A stretch of DNA of 64,000 nucleotides from Arion vulgaris (taxonomy: Eukaryota; Mollusca; Gastropoda; Stylommatophora; Arionidae): positions 5,451,001 to 5,515,000 of the forward strand of contig CM036753.1 in the NCBI GenBank assembly GCA_020796225.1, given 5' to 3'. Below, piece by piece: positions 1 to 11,345 of the stretch. Both the position numbers and the translations under genes were made by a program. A model generated the notes under the pieces. The model made no database searches and was not told the DNA's origin. It was given only the letters and a program-made list of their open reading frames with translations. The first letter of the stretch is position 1; each line of letters begins with the position of its first letter.

Positions 1-232
1 ACAGAATATGCGAAAGAGAGATATGTCAGAGATGTAGATTTCTAAAAGGGTGAAAGAATTATATCTCTGTGAAATAGATTTCTAAACATGTATGTGTTAA
101 ATAAAGACATAAAATAAATACCTCCTTAAACTCCATGTGTGAAATAGAGATACAAAGTGTGTTCAAAACGTATCAGAATTTTGGTCAAGAAACAACTTCT
201 CCCTGTGATCCTATCATTGTTATGTTATGCGA

Positions 233-640
233 TTGACGTCATGGCCCATTGGGCATTCCCATTCGTGCTGTCCTCCGCTGCAGCAGCCACCCCAAAGTCC
301 ATTTGCTCACAGTACCCATGAGAAGTTGATTACTATATCTTCTCTCTCTACCACAAAGACGACACTGTCTGGCGTGTCCAACCGTAACGCCTAATTCTCG
401 AACTCGTTCCAATGTCTGAGACTTGCCAATGTTACATAATTGAGAGCGTCGCAATGGGTGATATCGGCTCTGTCCATACTTCTGCCCGCTTGAGTCGGGG
501 CATTGTTTGCAAGAAAGTGAATTGTAGGAAGCATTTCAGAAAGCCTCTTTGGCAATGGAATATAGCTTGGTTGTCCCATTAACATGGGGAGGCAACCATG
601 AACTAAATGAGAAGATGAGCACCAAGTAGGATTATGATTA
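233..640 (-). repeat. Dispersed repeat fragment R1
   Basis: On the minus strand this reads as two overlapping open stretches, one with a CxxCGRE motif, and it ends in a block that recurs at 46196-46345 and 35690-35875. The shared block includes 'ggtggctgctgcagcgg' and the flanking start/stop wording, so it is a repeated element rather than a unique gene. At 46196-46470 it lies immediately after an I-like LINE 3' end, which suggests it may be part of that family's 3' region. I do not recognise its class. Confidence 0.5.
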
Positions 641-699
641 TCCACAAATGGCTGCAGATATAGCTATCACTTTCCTTGAGGTACTACCCCTTCATTCAA

Positions 700-1480
700 C
701 ACCTTATCATGGGTCTGATGACATTGGCAAACATGGATTTTCAAAACTCTCCCTATCATTGGCAATCAACTTCACTGTTGACACACTCCTCCATGCCATG
801 ATGTTAGACTGCTCAGTATCTTCTCTGTTGTCCTCTATATCACACGTTTTCCTGTTGTCATGTATTCTAACCCTGTATTCACAAGTCAAGTAGTAGCATG
901 TTCCTTGCGGAATGTCACTTTCATCACAGCCACCTGAAAAACTTTCTGCCTCTAACAAGTTCTCCTGCCTCATCCAGTGTCATGGTCAAGGTTTCTTTGA
1001 TGTCCTGCTGCCATCTTCTACTTGGTCGTCCCCTGTCTCGCACTCCAGGAATCATGCCTTCCATTACCATTCTGTCCAAACCACTGTGACAAACCAAACA
1101 TGGCCAAAAAATGTCATCTTCCGGGACATGATGTTATTTATGAACCAATGCTCCTAGATATGCAGGTTTTGTAGGATGTCATTGTTTTTCTCTTCTCTGT
1201 ACAGGATGTTCTAAGAATGTTTCTATAACACCTTTAAAAGCTTCCATTTTGTTCTGTAATGTTTGTGTAATGGTCCACGGTTCAAATCCATATGTTGCCA
1301 CAGGAATATTCCCACATACATGCTCAAAAAATGATGACAGTTTTCTTTGGATATTTGTCCCAAGGTTCCAATTGTCAAGGACCTATCTCTGTCCATCCCC
1401 ATTAGTCCTTTTAGCAGTTGATGCTGTTCTTACCACTATTCTATAAAACCACATATCTGTGGACTCTAAATTTGGTTCTT
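700..1480 (-). mobile_element. LINE 3' ORF fragment, RTE-like
   Basis: Read on the minus strand, the segment gives degraded fragments typical of the end of a non-LTR retrotransposon polyprotein: a 'VATYGFEPWTI' stretch that matches the RT thumb motif (A/I)YG.E.W, then 'FFGHV' and a basic 'DRGRPSRRWQQDI' motif. The latter part (around 707-870) contains another basic tail. Several stops and frameshifts separate these pieces, so this is a dead copy. The clade (RTE-like) is inferred from the motif order. Confidence 0.6.
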
Positions 1481-1620
1481 GCATACAAGACAGTATGAAG
1501 GGGTAAGAAACACCCTGTGATAGCCTGGACGTAAGTCTGTCAGAATGGGTAATATACAGCTAGTCTTCCATTAAACAAGATACACTTCTGTATCAGCTGG
1601 AATAACAACTGTTATAAGAA

Positions 1621-1675
1621 GATGGAGATATTACTTGCAGTCCCTATGTAACGTATAACTGTGCGAGAGGAATAT
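1621..1675 (+). repeat. Short dispersed repeat shared with 14060-14112
   Basis: A block of about 55 bases containing 'ccctatgtaacgtataac' recurs at 14060-14112, just outside the large Penelope-like palindrome. Both copies end in an AT-rich microsatellite-like run. The family is unknown. Confidence 0.45.
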
Positions 1676-1929
1676 ATATATTTATATGTCTAGCAAAACA
1701 AGCTGCAGTCATCCTCAAATTATATAAACTAATTTAACCTTTTTCTTTTAGAATCTGAAACAGGTAAAACAGGTGTCTCTTCTTCGGTCATTGTGATCTC
1801 AAGTGTCTGAAAATAGATACATTCGAATATTCTAAACGTTCTGTACATAATTATAAACAGGGTCTATTACATGATTATTATTGTATAACAGAACTAACTT
1901 AGCAACACTCATAATGTACTTAGTCTCTC

Positions 1930-2320
1930 TCAAACTCTAGGTAGGGTTGTTCTTCTTCTTTGTTGTCACACTGTTACTGGGTTGATGCCCAGTGTCATGG
2001 TTTTTCTGTTTTTGTCTTGCACTGCTCTAGTAGCTTAGAAGATAGTTATTTTTGCTTTTTGACTAGATTCTGCTATTACATCTATCCATCTTTTTATGGT
2101 CTTCCTCTCGCCGTGTTTCCTGGTGTTCTGTTGTAGAAGACTCTATATACAGTGGAGTTTGGTTGCATTCTTATTATGTTGTCGAACCACTTCATTTTTT
2201 TTTTCTTAAAAGTAATTAAAGCTAGGTTCTGTCCCAATTTTCTTTCTTATGCTGATGACTGCCTTTTACGGTGTTGGTAACTTTTCATAGGCATCACATT
2301 TCACATGTTGGTAGGGTTGT
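1930..2320 (-). mobile_element. LINE 3' end with UTR
   Basis: The minus strand encodes 'KWF.N.IRMQPNSTVY' followed by a basic stretch, matching the end of the plus-strand RT element at 48975-49780 ('IRMHPNSTVY'). It continues into a 3' tail containing 'catgacactgggcatcaac' and a GAA-rich end. The same tail recurs alone at 21866-21985. The copy is 5' truncated and broken by stops. Confidence 0.6.
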
Positions 2321-2339
2321 AATCGAGACAAATATAGCA

Positions 2340-2460
2340 AACAGGAAACTACTTCTAGTATGAGTATGGAGGTTGAGGTCACTACTACTATCATCTAATG
2401 GATATATGAGATCCAATTTACTGGAGCCATTATTTTAACATACTCTCAGCAATTGGTTTG
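2340..2460 (+). mobile_element. I-like LINE RNase H fragment
   Basis: About 110 bases align by eye with the start of the RNase H ORF at 8460-8560 ('actacttctagtatgag' then 'atggaggttgaggtc'). The fragment is out of frame and truncated at both ends. Confidence 0.55.
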
Positions 2461-2769
2461 GAAGGTAATAAAACAGAAGGATACAGTAGGAGTCAATAAT
2501 CAATGCCTCTCAGTTTAGGGGATTTGTGTGAACATACTGTCATGGACATGAACAACTAAAACAATAATTAACAAATTTCAAACATTCATCAACTGGTGTC
2601 TGCACAGAATAGAGGGGCTGACATGGTATGATTGGTCACACATGAGCTTATGAACAGAACGAGACAGACCCAGTGAATCGAGAGGTGAAGAAAAGTTGCT
2701 AGAAATGAACAAATATCGAAATAGGGGGAAGACTGCAGTAAAACTTGGTAAATAGTGAAAAGCATCAAA

Positions 2770-3532
2770 CAAAGTACTATAGTTTTACAAAGACATAAAC
2801 AGTGACGATAAACACAGCGTTTGACCAACAAGGCCTTTATCAAGCAAGCGAACAAACAGGAGTGACAAATTAAAATGAAACACAAATGGACGACCAAATA
2901 CCAACGTATCTAAGGAAAATCTGGAATAAAACGAATACTGAAATAAATGTAACACAAAAAACACACATAAAAACTAGAAATAGAAAGAAACAATGAAACA
3001 TCTAGTAAATATATACTTGAATACATGCAACATATACCCATATAGATTATAAAGCATGGGAAGAAAGTACTAAGAAGCATAAGAATGTAATACGTTGAGC
3101 CGCGTATGGTACCTTGCGACCAGCGGCTCAGCGTTACATTCTTATGCTTCTAGTACTTTCTCTTCCCTTGCTAATCTCTATGGGTATATGTGCATGTATT
3201 ACATTCTTATGCTTCTTAGTACTTTCTCTTCCCATGCTTTATAATCTATATGGGTATATGTTGCATGTATTCAAGTTATATATTTACTAGATGTTTCATT
3301 GTTTCTTTTCTATTTCTAGTTTTATGTGTGTTTTGTGTTACATTTATTTAGTATTCGTTTTATTCAGATTTTCCTTAGATACGTTGGTATTTGGTCATCC
3401 ATTTGTGTTTCATTTTAATTTGTCACTCCTGTTTGTTCGTTTGTTGATAAAGGCCTTGTTGGTCGAAACGTTGCTGTTTATCGTCACTGTTTATGTCTTT
3501 TGTAAAACTATAGTACTTTGTTTGTACGTTTT
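2770..3532. mobile_element. Penelope-like element terminal repeats in inverted arrangement
   Basis: A minus-strand arm (2770-3100) and a plus-strand arm (3130-3532) are inverted copies of the same sequence and meet at a GC-rich centre around 3095-3135 ('gagccgcg' and its complement). Both carry the block 'aaggccttgttggtcgaaac', also present at the ends of the larger palindrome at 11346-14022 where a GIY-YIG-containing Penelope-like ORF is readable. The plus arm holds an internal duplication of about 80 bases ('cattcttatgcttct' repeated). These look like pLTR-type ends without coding sequence. Confidence 0.65.
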
Positions 3533-3749
3533 CACTAAAATGAACACACCTGAGAATATAACAAGAAGGATATTTCCTTGGAACCTGCAGGTAGATTTAC
3601 ATGGGGAAGAGATTTGGAGGCGAGATCAACAATATTATATATACAGATGAACTGAAAGAATTAGCTAAAGATAGGAAGAGTTGGCATGAGTTGATTGAGA
3701 ATATAAGTATATGGTCCAAATGGGGTTAAAATGGCACAAGAGAGTGAGA

Positions 3750-5200
3750 CCAATACAAAATTATTTGTTTTAACTTTACTACTAGTACACAGTACACACT
3801 CTCTCAGGCATAAACAAGCTCAAGCATAGTTAAATAACAAAAGATAATCTTATAGAAACTGGTCTGTATATAAATAAGTTCATGCAGTTTACAAATATAA
3901 TTCTGATGGTATTACTTATATTATGGAAATATTTTATGGGCATTAAATGTACTCACTGAAATGAAATATGAATATACAGAATCAAGTGGTCAGCTGTGTG
4001 AGTGTGTTGTTCAAATCACAGTATGGTCACACCAGTAGTTGGCTCTTAAAACGTGTCATGGTCACATGATACACATTTTATCTTACCAAGTTATTCAAGT
4101 ATGATACTTATCATGTACTTAACACACTAGCTAGGTCAACTCAAGTACGTTAGTGAATGGTGATCCTGACCTGTGGCCCACAGAACGCAACAATGCAGAC
4201 CTGAGATTTAGACTTGCAAGCTTGAAGACTGTATTTGTTCGTGAATTAAGCTATCATACATATCTGATCTGGCTAACTTTACTTTACACGTGTCGCAGAA
4301 TAAGTAAAAGTTACTAAAGTGTTGACTGAAAAAGAAATTACGATGCTTATTATTTATTATTTCAAAAAATGTTGCATGAGTATTTTGGCTGTAGTAGGGT
4401 CGTCCGTCTTGTGTTTCTTTTTTTGTTATCTCTAACTTAAACTAGTTAACTTATATATACTCGATCAAGAAATAGCAGTACATTTTGTTTATCATGTAGT
4501 TACTACACTGACTACCAAGATTCGTAACTACCAAACTGTAGCTCAAAACTTATAAGTAGTTTAAGTATGTGTAGCGAGTGTACATTTTAATCGACATCAA
4601 TCGTCATAGAGTGTAACTCAGTCTCAAGTAACTGTAAAATGAAAATATGTCGATTTCCTGTTTTCCCAACACGCTAACGCGTAAATTCATAAATCTGCTG
4701 GGCTTGGATGCTGAATTAAAGTGCAGTGGTATAAAGTTAGAGTATGGTGATCTCACATTAAGTCACAACACGTAAGAATCATGACGGCAAGACCAACAGG
4801 ATGATTACATTTTATTAACGCATAGTTTACTATAGCAGACCAGTGATGTGCAGATAGTATTCGATTTCGAATACCGAATACTTCATGATACTTAAAGTAA
4901 CGAGTACAGATAGAAGAGTGTTCGTTTCTTACTATTTTACCTACCAGCTTCTTGAGCCACCCTCATGTGAAATGTTGGATGCAATGAATTTCCAGTCAAA
5001 TTCTGGTCTTGAAGGCATCCACCTTCCATGCTCATTTCCTAATTATATCTCTGTCATAGCAGGCGAGGTAGAAAGATTATTACTGTTAGAACCGATAATT
5101 TCGATTAAAATTACGAATCGAAAGTTTATTGTATTCAATAAAAGAAAGGTTGGCAGTGACTATGGACCCAAGATAGCAACATTTTAAAACTGGTGTTTTC
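3750..5200. other. No recognisable gene
   Basis: AT-rich sequence without coherent coding signal. The start (3545-3745) resembles a worn LINE 3' ORF end on the plus strand. A 100-codon frame at 4885-5187 shows no recognisable domain and is not called. Confidence 0.5.
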
Positions 5201-5201
5201 C

Positions 5202-5400
5202 CCGTGCCCAGCGTGTTCGTAGCGCGTTGGACTACTGGTGACTAGTCCTCTGTAAGTACGGGTTCAACTCCGCGGACTGGCAGAAAAGCTACAGGTTCCC
5301 CAGATTAACGGTGTTCGTGGCACCTAGCCGAAGGGTTACGATGTCCATGACACCGAGCCGAAGAGCTTTCAGCTCAAGTGCTTCTGGATCTGGACCGGAT
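5202..5400 (+). mobile_element. SINE-D, tRNA-headed, near full length
   Basis: The 5' part is tRNA-like, with a B-box match 'gggttcaactcc' at about 5268 and an A-box-like segment near 5217. The body has two related blocks, 'gtggcacctagccgaaggg' and 'gacaccgagccgaagagc', which form GC-rich hairpin-like repeats, and it ends 'aagtgcttctggatc'. Further copies are at 10388-10590 (minus), 52071-52193 (plus, headless) and 54858-55463 (minus, interrupted). Confidence 0.75.
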
Positions 5401-5539
5401 CAGTTCTTACGTCGATCTTTTGTCGAACCATGATATCAGGCCATCCAACATCTTCTCCATCTGTCTTCCGAGTGTTGTTTATTTTCATATTTTATAATTA
5501 ATTTTTCACGACTTATGTAATACTGCCTATACCTGTCTT

Positions 5540-5880
5540 TGTTCAATCGCCTATTTGCTCAGTATTACCGCAGCCACCCCAAACGATTTTCTCCAGACAT
5601 GATCTGATCCGGTCTGACCACCTCAGATTTGTTGATTTTCGTACATCGCACCTCTGTCTTCCACAATCTCTCCTTCCTTGAATTTTACCTGTAGTCACCA
5701 AATGTTCTAAACCCTTTCTTTGCATTATATGCCTGAAGAACCTTGATTTTCTTATTCTTTTGATAAGGTTTCTTTGTGTGCAGGCCTGATTAAAAACCTC
5801 ATGTGTTTTCTTTGCTGTCCATGAATTTTCAGCATTCTTCTGTAAAACCACATCTCTGTGGCTTCCAATGATCGTATTTA
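5540..5880 (-). mobile_element. LINE 3' ORF remnant
   Basis: The minus strand reads through basic, arginine-rich sequence ('IKRIRKSRFFRHIMQRKGLE', then 'RRDCGRQRC') resembling the post-RT tail of RTE-like LINEs. A related copy lies at 40600-40990. It abuts the 5' end of an oppositely oriented LINE at 5895. Confidence 0.5.
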
Positions 5881-6141
5881 TTGTTTGTTCATATATCTCA
5901 ATGTGGCAAAATAAAAAAAAAATGACAATGGATAAAACAAACATGATAACAAATATTTTTATCAACGGAGAGAAGGTAGAAAATGTTAACAGTTTTGAAT
6001 ATCTTGGTCGCCCGAGTGGTTACCGGGGCCCAAATTTGGGGTGTAAAGAATGGAACCACTGTTATCTGCCACGCATGTCGTAAGAGGCGACTAAGGAGGT
6101 TTGGCTGAAATCGGATGCATGTGTCCTAAACATGTAGAAGT

Positions 6142-7227
6142 CAGAGGCGCCCGCAGAAAATTTTCTAGGGAGGGGGCAAAATATTTTTAGTAATGTTTTA
6201 ATGTAGTTTTAATTTACTGTAGCGTATTTGTATGGTGAACGAACGGACAGGACATTGTAGTAATGAAGGGCATACTGTAGCAACAAAATTTTTATGAACA
6301 CAATATATGTATATAACCAAAAATATTACAACATAAATTTAAAATAAAATTTATTCTTTAAACAAGAACTGGAGTCGTCTGTTATCGCTACCAAACATAT
6401 CTACAATTTTGTCCATAAAGTATTTTTTGTTGCAGTTCACTTTGTCTCTGTGTACGCTTAACATGCACAATCCAGACAGACGTTCATCTGACATTGTAGA
6501 TCTAAAAGCGTACATGTTGTTGCTGGTAATGTTAGCAAAACTAGTAAGGCATACCTGACACTCGGATAAAACTTTGTAAAAGGTAACAAGTCGATGAAAT
6601 CTTGGCTACTTTTGTATTCTCGCGTTTTCCCAAAAACAAACCAACAAAGGCTTCAGTTTCAAAATTACCAATGTGGTATACCTGATTAATAGTAGACATT
6701 ATATCCTTAAACTGTTTGACGATTCAGTTTGCACAATTTCGAAGGATGTAGCAACGCTAAGTTAAATTGTGCACTGTTGGCTTCACAAAATCGACTCTCC
6801 ATTGAGTTAATTAGAGAATCTAAGTATGGAATGTAAACTGTTTGTCTGAAGTACTCTTCAACACTTATGGTTCCCGGATTATTTCGATGCTTTTGTCTTC
6901 CACAATGTCTTGGGATAATCAGTTCAATATCCACTTTCTGTGCGAGTTGTACTGTTTTCTCAAAAATATCCCTGAAATAGTTATCGGAATCACCTCGGTG
7001 AAGTTTTACTACACTGAGCAGGTTTTGAACTTGCAGTTGGACTTCTGGAAGATCAACTTGAACAGCTCTTGTTGAGATCCACGATGCCATGCTGAGCTGG
7101 TATGGTTTCTGGCACATTCATTAAATTCTTTGTACTTTGTACAAGGAGTAGTAATGAAAGTAACATTATTTGACTATTTTCAAGCAATCCAGGGGGCAAG
7201 TGCCCCTGCCCCCTGCGGGCGCCCATG
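6142..7227 (-). mobile_element. hAT DNA transposon, 1.09 kb
   Basis: The element starts 'cagaggcgcccgcag' and ends with the complement of 'catgggcgcccgcag', giving short imperfect inverted ends. It is flanked by a perfect 8-bp duplication 'gtagaagt' (6134-6141 and 7228-7235), the hallmark length for hAT. A transposase remnant lies inside on the minus strand. At this size it is an internally deleted, non-autonomous copy. Confidence 0.85.
6707..7117 (-). pseudogene. hAT transposase fragment
   Basis: A 136-codon open frame resembles the middle of hAT transposases of the type found in animal 'zinc finger MYM-type / repressor of protein kinase inhibitor-like' proteins. The recognisable stretch is 'IPRHCGRQKHRNNP' followed by 'EEYFRQTVYIPYLDSLI'. 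These enzymes cut and paste DNA using an RNase H-like fold. Neither the N-terminal zinc finger nor the C-terminal dimerisation domain is present, so it cannot be functional. It lies inside the hAT element at 6142-7227, whose ends and target duplication support the family call. Remnants of the C-terminal part may lie at 6340-6700 but are not readable in one frame. Confidence 0.75.
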
Positions 7228-7945
7228 GTAGAAGTCTATGCATTTAGGGGCCTACAAAACCAATGTGCAACGTATACACGTTCTTGGCAAAGATCAAACA
7301 TATCACAAAGAGTGATTAAACTTGGTCGTAAAGAACGAACGCAAAGAAGAATATCTTGGTTCTCTGCTAACAACAGATGGAAATGAGATGAAGGAAATTA
7401 AAAGAAGAACAAACATCGCTTTACAAAAAATTAAACAACTAAAAACAGTATGGAACGGAACTGATAAGAAAACAAAGATCAGAATACTAAGAGCATGCAT
7501 ATTCCCAGTGGCAACATATGGGTGTGAAGCATGTACATTTAATAAAGCAGTAGAAAACATATATGTGCTTTTGAATATAAGTGTTACAGAAGAGTCCTCC
7601 GTACATCTTGAACAGAGAAGAGAACAAATAGATATACCTAGAAAGAACTCAAAATCAAAGAAAACTAGCTGATGCTACAAATAAGAAAGAGAAAATTGAG
7701 ATATTTTGGACATATAAAAAACATGAAGGGCTGGAGAAGACCATCATGGAAGGAGGCATACCGACAAGAGAAGAAGAGGAAGACCAAGGAGAAGATGGAT
7801 TCAGGATGTAACTGATGGTTTGAACATGATGGCTGCAGAGGCAGGACATCTGGCCTATGAGAGAAATAAATTCGGAGGACTGTTGGGGTGGCAAAGTTCT
7901 GCTCAGGACAAGCTATTTGATGATGATGATGATGATGAGGTGTTG

Positions 7946-8440
7946 TCTGCGTGTGAGTAAAAAATCCAAGCTGATACCACCGGTCTGATCTGGGGCGGCA
8001 CCACGGCCCTATGTGGATGTATTTGACAGCAAAAAAAAAAACGTATTGGTTACACACATGTTGTGGGAGCAGAAATCAAACAGTGACCATTATCGTTGAC
8101 ATCTTCAAAGCCATTATGACTCATGTCATATTGGCCGTGAACTGATGATCATATAATATGCGTGCAGTTAAGGCACCATTATATACAGTTGTCATCCCTG
8201 GAAATGAGTTAACGGCGTTCTGTAATGATTCATATAATTTGCCTTTTTTCATATGCAGAAGCTTCTACAGTTGGTACATAGTAAAGAAAATAGACCTATA
8301 GATAGCAACTGACATGTTCTAAGAGAAACTGGGTTATATCAAGGTCTCCCAAACAGTTTTACATCGCCACACAATGATCGATACTGCAATGCAGGTAATC
8401 GCGATAATAACTGAATAATGTAACTAAGTAAATAAGCGAA
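7946..8440. other. No recognisable gene
   Basis: Short AT-rich stretch between two LINEs; I see no coding or structural signal. Confidence 0.5.
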
Positions 8441-8992
8441 GTGGGGCATACAGGATAACTACTTCTAGTATGAGGATGAAGGTTGAGGCCGTTACTGCTG
8501 CCCTCCATTGGATTTCTGGGACTTCATTTACTGGGGCAGTTGTTGTCTCTGACTCTCAGTCGATGCTTCACAAGATCCAGAACGGCAGGTTTCGGTATGA
8601 GTGGATGTCGTCTATAGAAGTTTCTAACCTCCAGCGGCTTACGTGGATATACTGTCCTGGGCATGCGGGTGTTTACGGTAATGAGAGAGCGGACAGGCTT
8701 GCATCAACAGCATCGATTGTTGGGGAGTTGAAGATGGATAAGGGGGATATTCTTCGGTCTCTTCGCGACTCTCTATTGGATGAGGACACTAAAATCGATG
8801 TTGAATCGATCAAGCGATTTAAGCAGTTTGGAGTTACCCGTTGTTCAAGTCGAACTGGATGCCTGAGAGGCAGAGTGAGAGGTGTGTTTAATCAGCGAGC
8901 AACAGGAACCATCAGTATGCATACTCTTCGATATCTGTTGGGGAGACTGAGCACCTATGGGTCTGCCCGGAGTGCAATGACGTCAGTTTAGT
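8440..8992 (+). mobile_element. I-like LINE 3' end with RNase H domain (ORF 8470-8991)
   Basis: The 173-codon frame is the C-terminal RNase H domain of an I-clade-like non-LTR retrotransposon. It has the Glu-containing helix ('EAVTAALHW'), an Asp in 'VVSDSQSM', and the final 'CPGHAGVYGNERADRLAS' box with the catalytic His/Asp pair. In such elements RNase H degrades template RNA during reverse transcription. The first catalytic Asp would lie upstream and is missing because the copy is 5' truncated. The tail 'GTISMHTLRYLLGRLSTYG' marks the family and recurs, degraded, at 26340-26955, 27480-27625 and 46370-46470. This is the best preserved I-like ORF in the window. Confidence 0.85.
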
Positions 8993-10124
8993 AACCAATA
9001 ACCAAAATAAAAAAGATCGCAGTAATTTATTGTGCATCTATGATTTCTTGTTTGAATTATATTGTTTTTGTTTAGGCTCGTGGAGTGTTTAATTATTTCT
9101 AATCTTGGTCGGGACTCAGTTACGTCTGGAGGACCCGGATCAATAAAATTACAGAGGGTTGATTAAGAAATCAGCTGATTCGCGATAGCAGGTCACTTTA
9201 GTGAAGAATTAACTCTTTAGTCAGCGTCTTGGTAAACACGTTTGGAAGTTCGTTTTGTTTATACCCCTAGGCATAAGGCTTTGTTTGATATGAATTTGCT
9301 GCTTCTGTTAATGTCATGTCTTGAAAGCTTACCGGGTCATAGAGATTACCACGCTGCTGTACATCAATGTGACATAGACAGTGCATAACAGAACCCATCT
9401 CTTGTTCTTAGGTTGACCTCATCTTAGCCACAGCCAACTCTAGATAACTAGGCCAGACAGCTGACTGGGGATTCCCTGACCTAGATCATAAAAGGGGGTC
9501 GAAAAATATAGATGTTTGATAGAACACTGCAAGCTTTTTGCAATTTTACTCAATTCTGTGAGTCTATGGTTATTTATTGGTGGAAAAATATTCATAATAT
9601 TGATAATCCTTATTATTAAACTTAACTTGTTGTATAATATAACTTCGATTTTGCATTTTGTGTTGATTTTAAAATGAATTCGTCTATATAAAACAATAGA
9701 CCTACTGGGATGCGAAGTCACGTGGTGTAGTCGTGGTCTGATTTCACATAATTCTTACCCGAGTCCGAAGACCTATAATATAGTTGGCTCTGTCTTAGCC
9801 AACCTGTCTGCTTTATCATTTCCAGGTATCCAGGGAACACGCCCTGCATAAAAACCTGAGTTGGTGAGCCCGGCGACAGAAGGCTGAAGTCACAAGAACG
9901 ACTTCAGACAAATCCGGGAAGACAGATCTCGTCAGCAGGGGACTGCAACTGTCTAGAGAACAAACTAAAAAAAAAAGATCTCAGAAAAGGAATGTGTCGG
10001 CCATTATTGGCGAGGAGGAATCGACACATACGAATAACTCAATGGCTATTTCCGAGTATATTTGAATGTCCAGGGATTCATTGCATAGTTAATTTGATGT
10101 CATGGGATGTAACAAGTTGATCAA
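8993..10124. other. LINE 3' UTR-like and unclassified sequence
   Basis: The first 100-200 bases probably belong to the 3' UTR of the preceding LINE. The rest shows no gene; a 93-codon minus-strand frame at 9440-9721 has no recognisable motif. Confidence 0.45.
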
Positions 10125-10275
10125 TATCTAGGGCTGGTTGGCGGGGACCCTCGTCGGTGCTAAGGAGTTCGTGCGATGCCACTGAGATCTTCCTGTGTAA
10201 GAAAACTATCGGAGCACACATGGTTACTCTCCAAAGTGCAATGATGATGGTCCTATTAACCAATCAATCAATAGA
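10125..10275 (+). mobile_element. LINE 3' terminus with AATC tail
   Basis: A terminal block 'gagatcttcctgtgtaag ... agtgcaatgatgatggtcc' followed by 'aatcaatcaat'. The same terminus is at 31050-31180 and 62298-62456, where the tail is longer. It shares 'agtgcaatgatgatggtcc' with I-like LINE ends elsewhere, so it is probably a related family. Confidence 0.65.
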
Positions 10276-10387
10276 GCTAGTTGAGAGAGTTCAGATTCAC
10301 AATGCCCACCATCTTGTGGAGCTAGAAGAGCAGACATTGAATCTGTAAAAATAATTATTTATTGTGCCTTTGATGGAACGATTTTTT

Positions 10388-10590
10388 TTTCCGACCCAGA
10401 AGCACTTGAGTTTTCAGCTCTTCGGCTCGGTGCCATGGACATCGTAACCCTTCGGTTCGGTGCCACGAACATCGTACATCTGGAGAACCTGTGGCTTTTC
10501 TGTCAGCCCACGGAATTGAACCGCACTCACATGGGGCCTGTCACCCATTGTCCAATGCGCTACGAACATGCTGGGCAGGCGAGCTAAATA
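10388..10590 (-). mobile_element. SINE-D copy
   Basis: Reverse-oriented copy of the SINE at 5202-5400; it retains the tail, both 'gccgaag' blocks (as 'cttcggctcggtgcc') and the B-box region 'ggaattgaacc'. Confidence 0.75.
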
Positions 10591-10764
10591 GAAAGACATC
10601 AAAACACATCCTTTAACTAACATTTTACTCTATTAGAAATCATGAATATAAACATTCGTTTTACTAGGAGTATCTGTAATTTTGTCATCAATAAAATAGT
10701 ATTTATATTCATATAGTTTTAACCCTTGTAGATATTTTGAAATATTGATTACTCTCATCACTTT

Positions 10765-10965
10765 TTGAACTAGTCATCATCAAATAGCTTGTTCTGAGCA
10801 GAACTTTACCATCCTAACAGTAATTCAGAATTTCTGTGATAGGTCAGATGTTCCTCCTTTGCAGATATCATCCTCAAACCATCAGCTACATCCCGAATCC
10901 ATATTCTCTGTGGTCTTCCTCTTCTCCTCTTTGCCAGGATGCCTCCTTCCAATATAGTCTTTTGA
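10765..10965 (-). mobile_element. RTE-like LINE 3' end
   Basis: Reverse copy of the 3' end at 7760-7945, beginning with a short ATC run and 'aaatagcttgttctgagcag', extending to the basic RGRP-coding region ('cttcctcttctcctctttg'). Confidence 0.7.
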
Positions 10966-11019
10966 ACTAGTATAAAATTCTTATTATACCATTCACATGA
11001 ATGTACATCATCCCAGCCT

Positions 11020-11110
11020 TCCTGTCTATAGACACTTGTGTGTGTATTACATCATACCTTTCTTGTCTATAGACACTTGTGTGTAGTTACATCATACCTT
11101 TCTTGTCTAA
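11020..11110 (+). repeat. Tandem duplication, about 46-bp unit
   Basis: About two copies of a unit containing 'ctatagacacttgtgtgt' and 'acatcatacctttcttgt'. Confidence 0.6.
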
Positions 11111-11134
11111 GAAAGACTAATGAACACATAAATA

Positions 11135-11345
11135 ATGTTGAGATATGATTTGGGATACACCTTGAGGAGAAATGATCAACGAATATCAAAGCAGGCATTG
11201 AAGTGGGATGCAAAGGGTTCAAGAAAGAGAGGTCGACCTAAAGAGACCATGAAACGAACTTTGCTGAGAGAGGCAGGAAATATCGGTCTTAGTTCCATGG
11301 AGGAGATTGAGCGAGTTGCCCAGGATAGAGCGGTATGGAGAAATT
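11135..11345 (+). mobile_element. LINE 3' ORF fragment interrupted by the Penelope-like element
   Basis: The frame contains 'SRKRGRPKETMKRTLLREAG' and 'SMEEIERVAQDRAVWRN', a typical basic tail of RTE-like LINE ORFs. It breaks off exactly where Penelope-like sequence starts. Another copy is at 51240-51720, where a SINE splits it instead. Confidence 0.7.

Larger units (their letters stand above)
6009..7348 (+). mobile_element. SINE-A copy containing a hAT insertion
   Basis: A SINE of about 250 bases (excluding the insert) starting 'cgcccgagtggttaccgg', with core 'tgtcgtaagaggcgact' and tail 'cacaaagagtgatta ... cgaacgcaaagaa'. It sits between perfect 12-bp target duplications (5997-6008, 7349-7360) within a LINE. 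It is itself interrupted at 6142-7227. Other SINE-A copies: 34450-34710, 37718-37955, 51433-51668 (plus) and 51836-52066 (minus). Confidence 0.8.
5895..7945 (+). mobile_element. RTE-like LINE 3' half, split by nested insertions
   Basis: The coding sequence begins around 5895 (RT region ending 'VENVNSFEYLG'), stops at 6008, and resumes at 7361 with 'SLLTTDGNEMKEIKRR', 'FPVATYGCEA' and a basic 'RRRGRPR' tail. It ends in a GAT microsatellite at 7918-7939, typical of RTE-type 3' ends. Rejoining the two parts at the 12-bp duplication 'gaatatcttggt' (5997-6008 and 7349-7360) restores the motif order. Other copies of this 3' end: 10765-10965, 17595-18105, 23285-23640, 25150-25530, 33541-33640, 40120-40600, 47020-47260, 49785-50135. 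Confidence 0.8.

Noticed and set aside
4885..5187. 100-codon open frame on the plus strand
   Set aside because: No recognisable domain, no supported splice sites or neighbours, and the upstream 80 bases look like one hAT-type terminus ('cagtgatgtgcagatagta') without a partner end.
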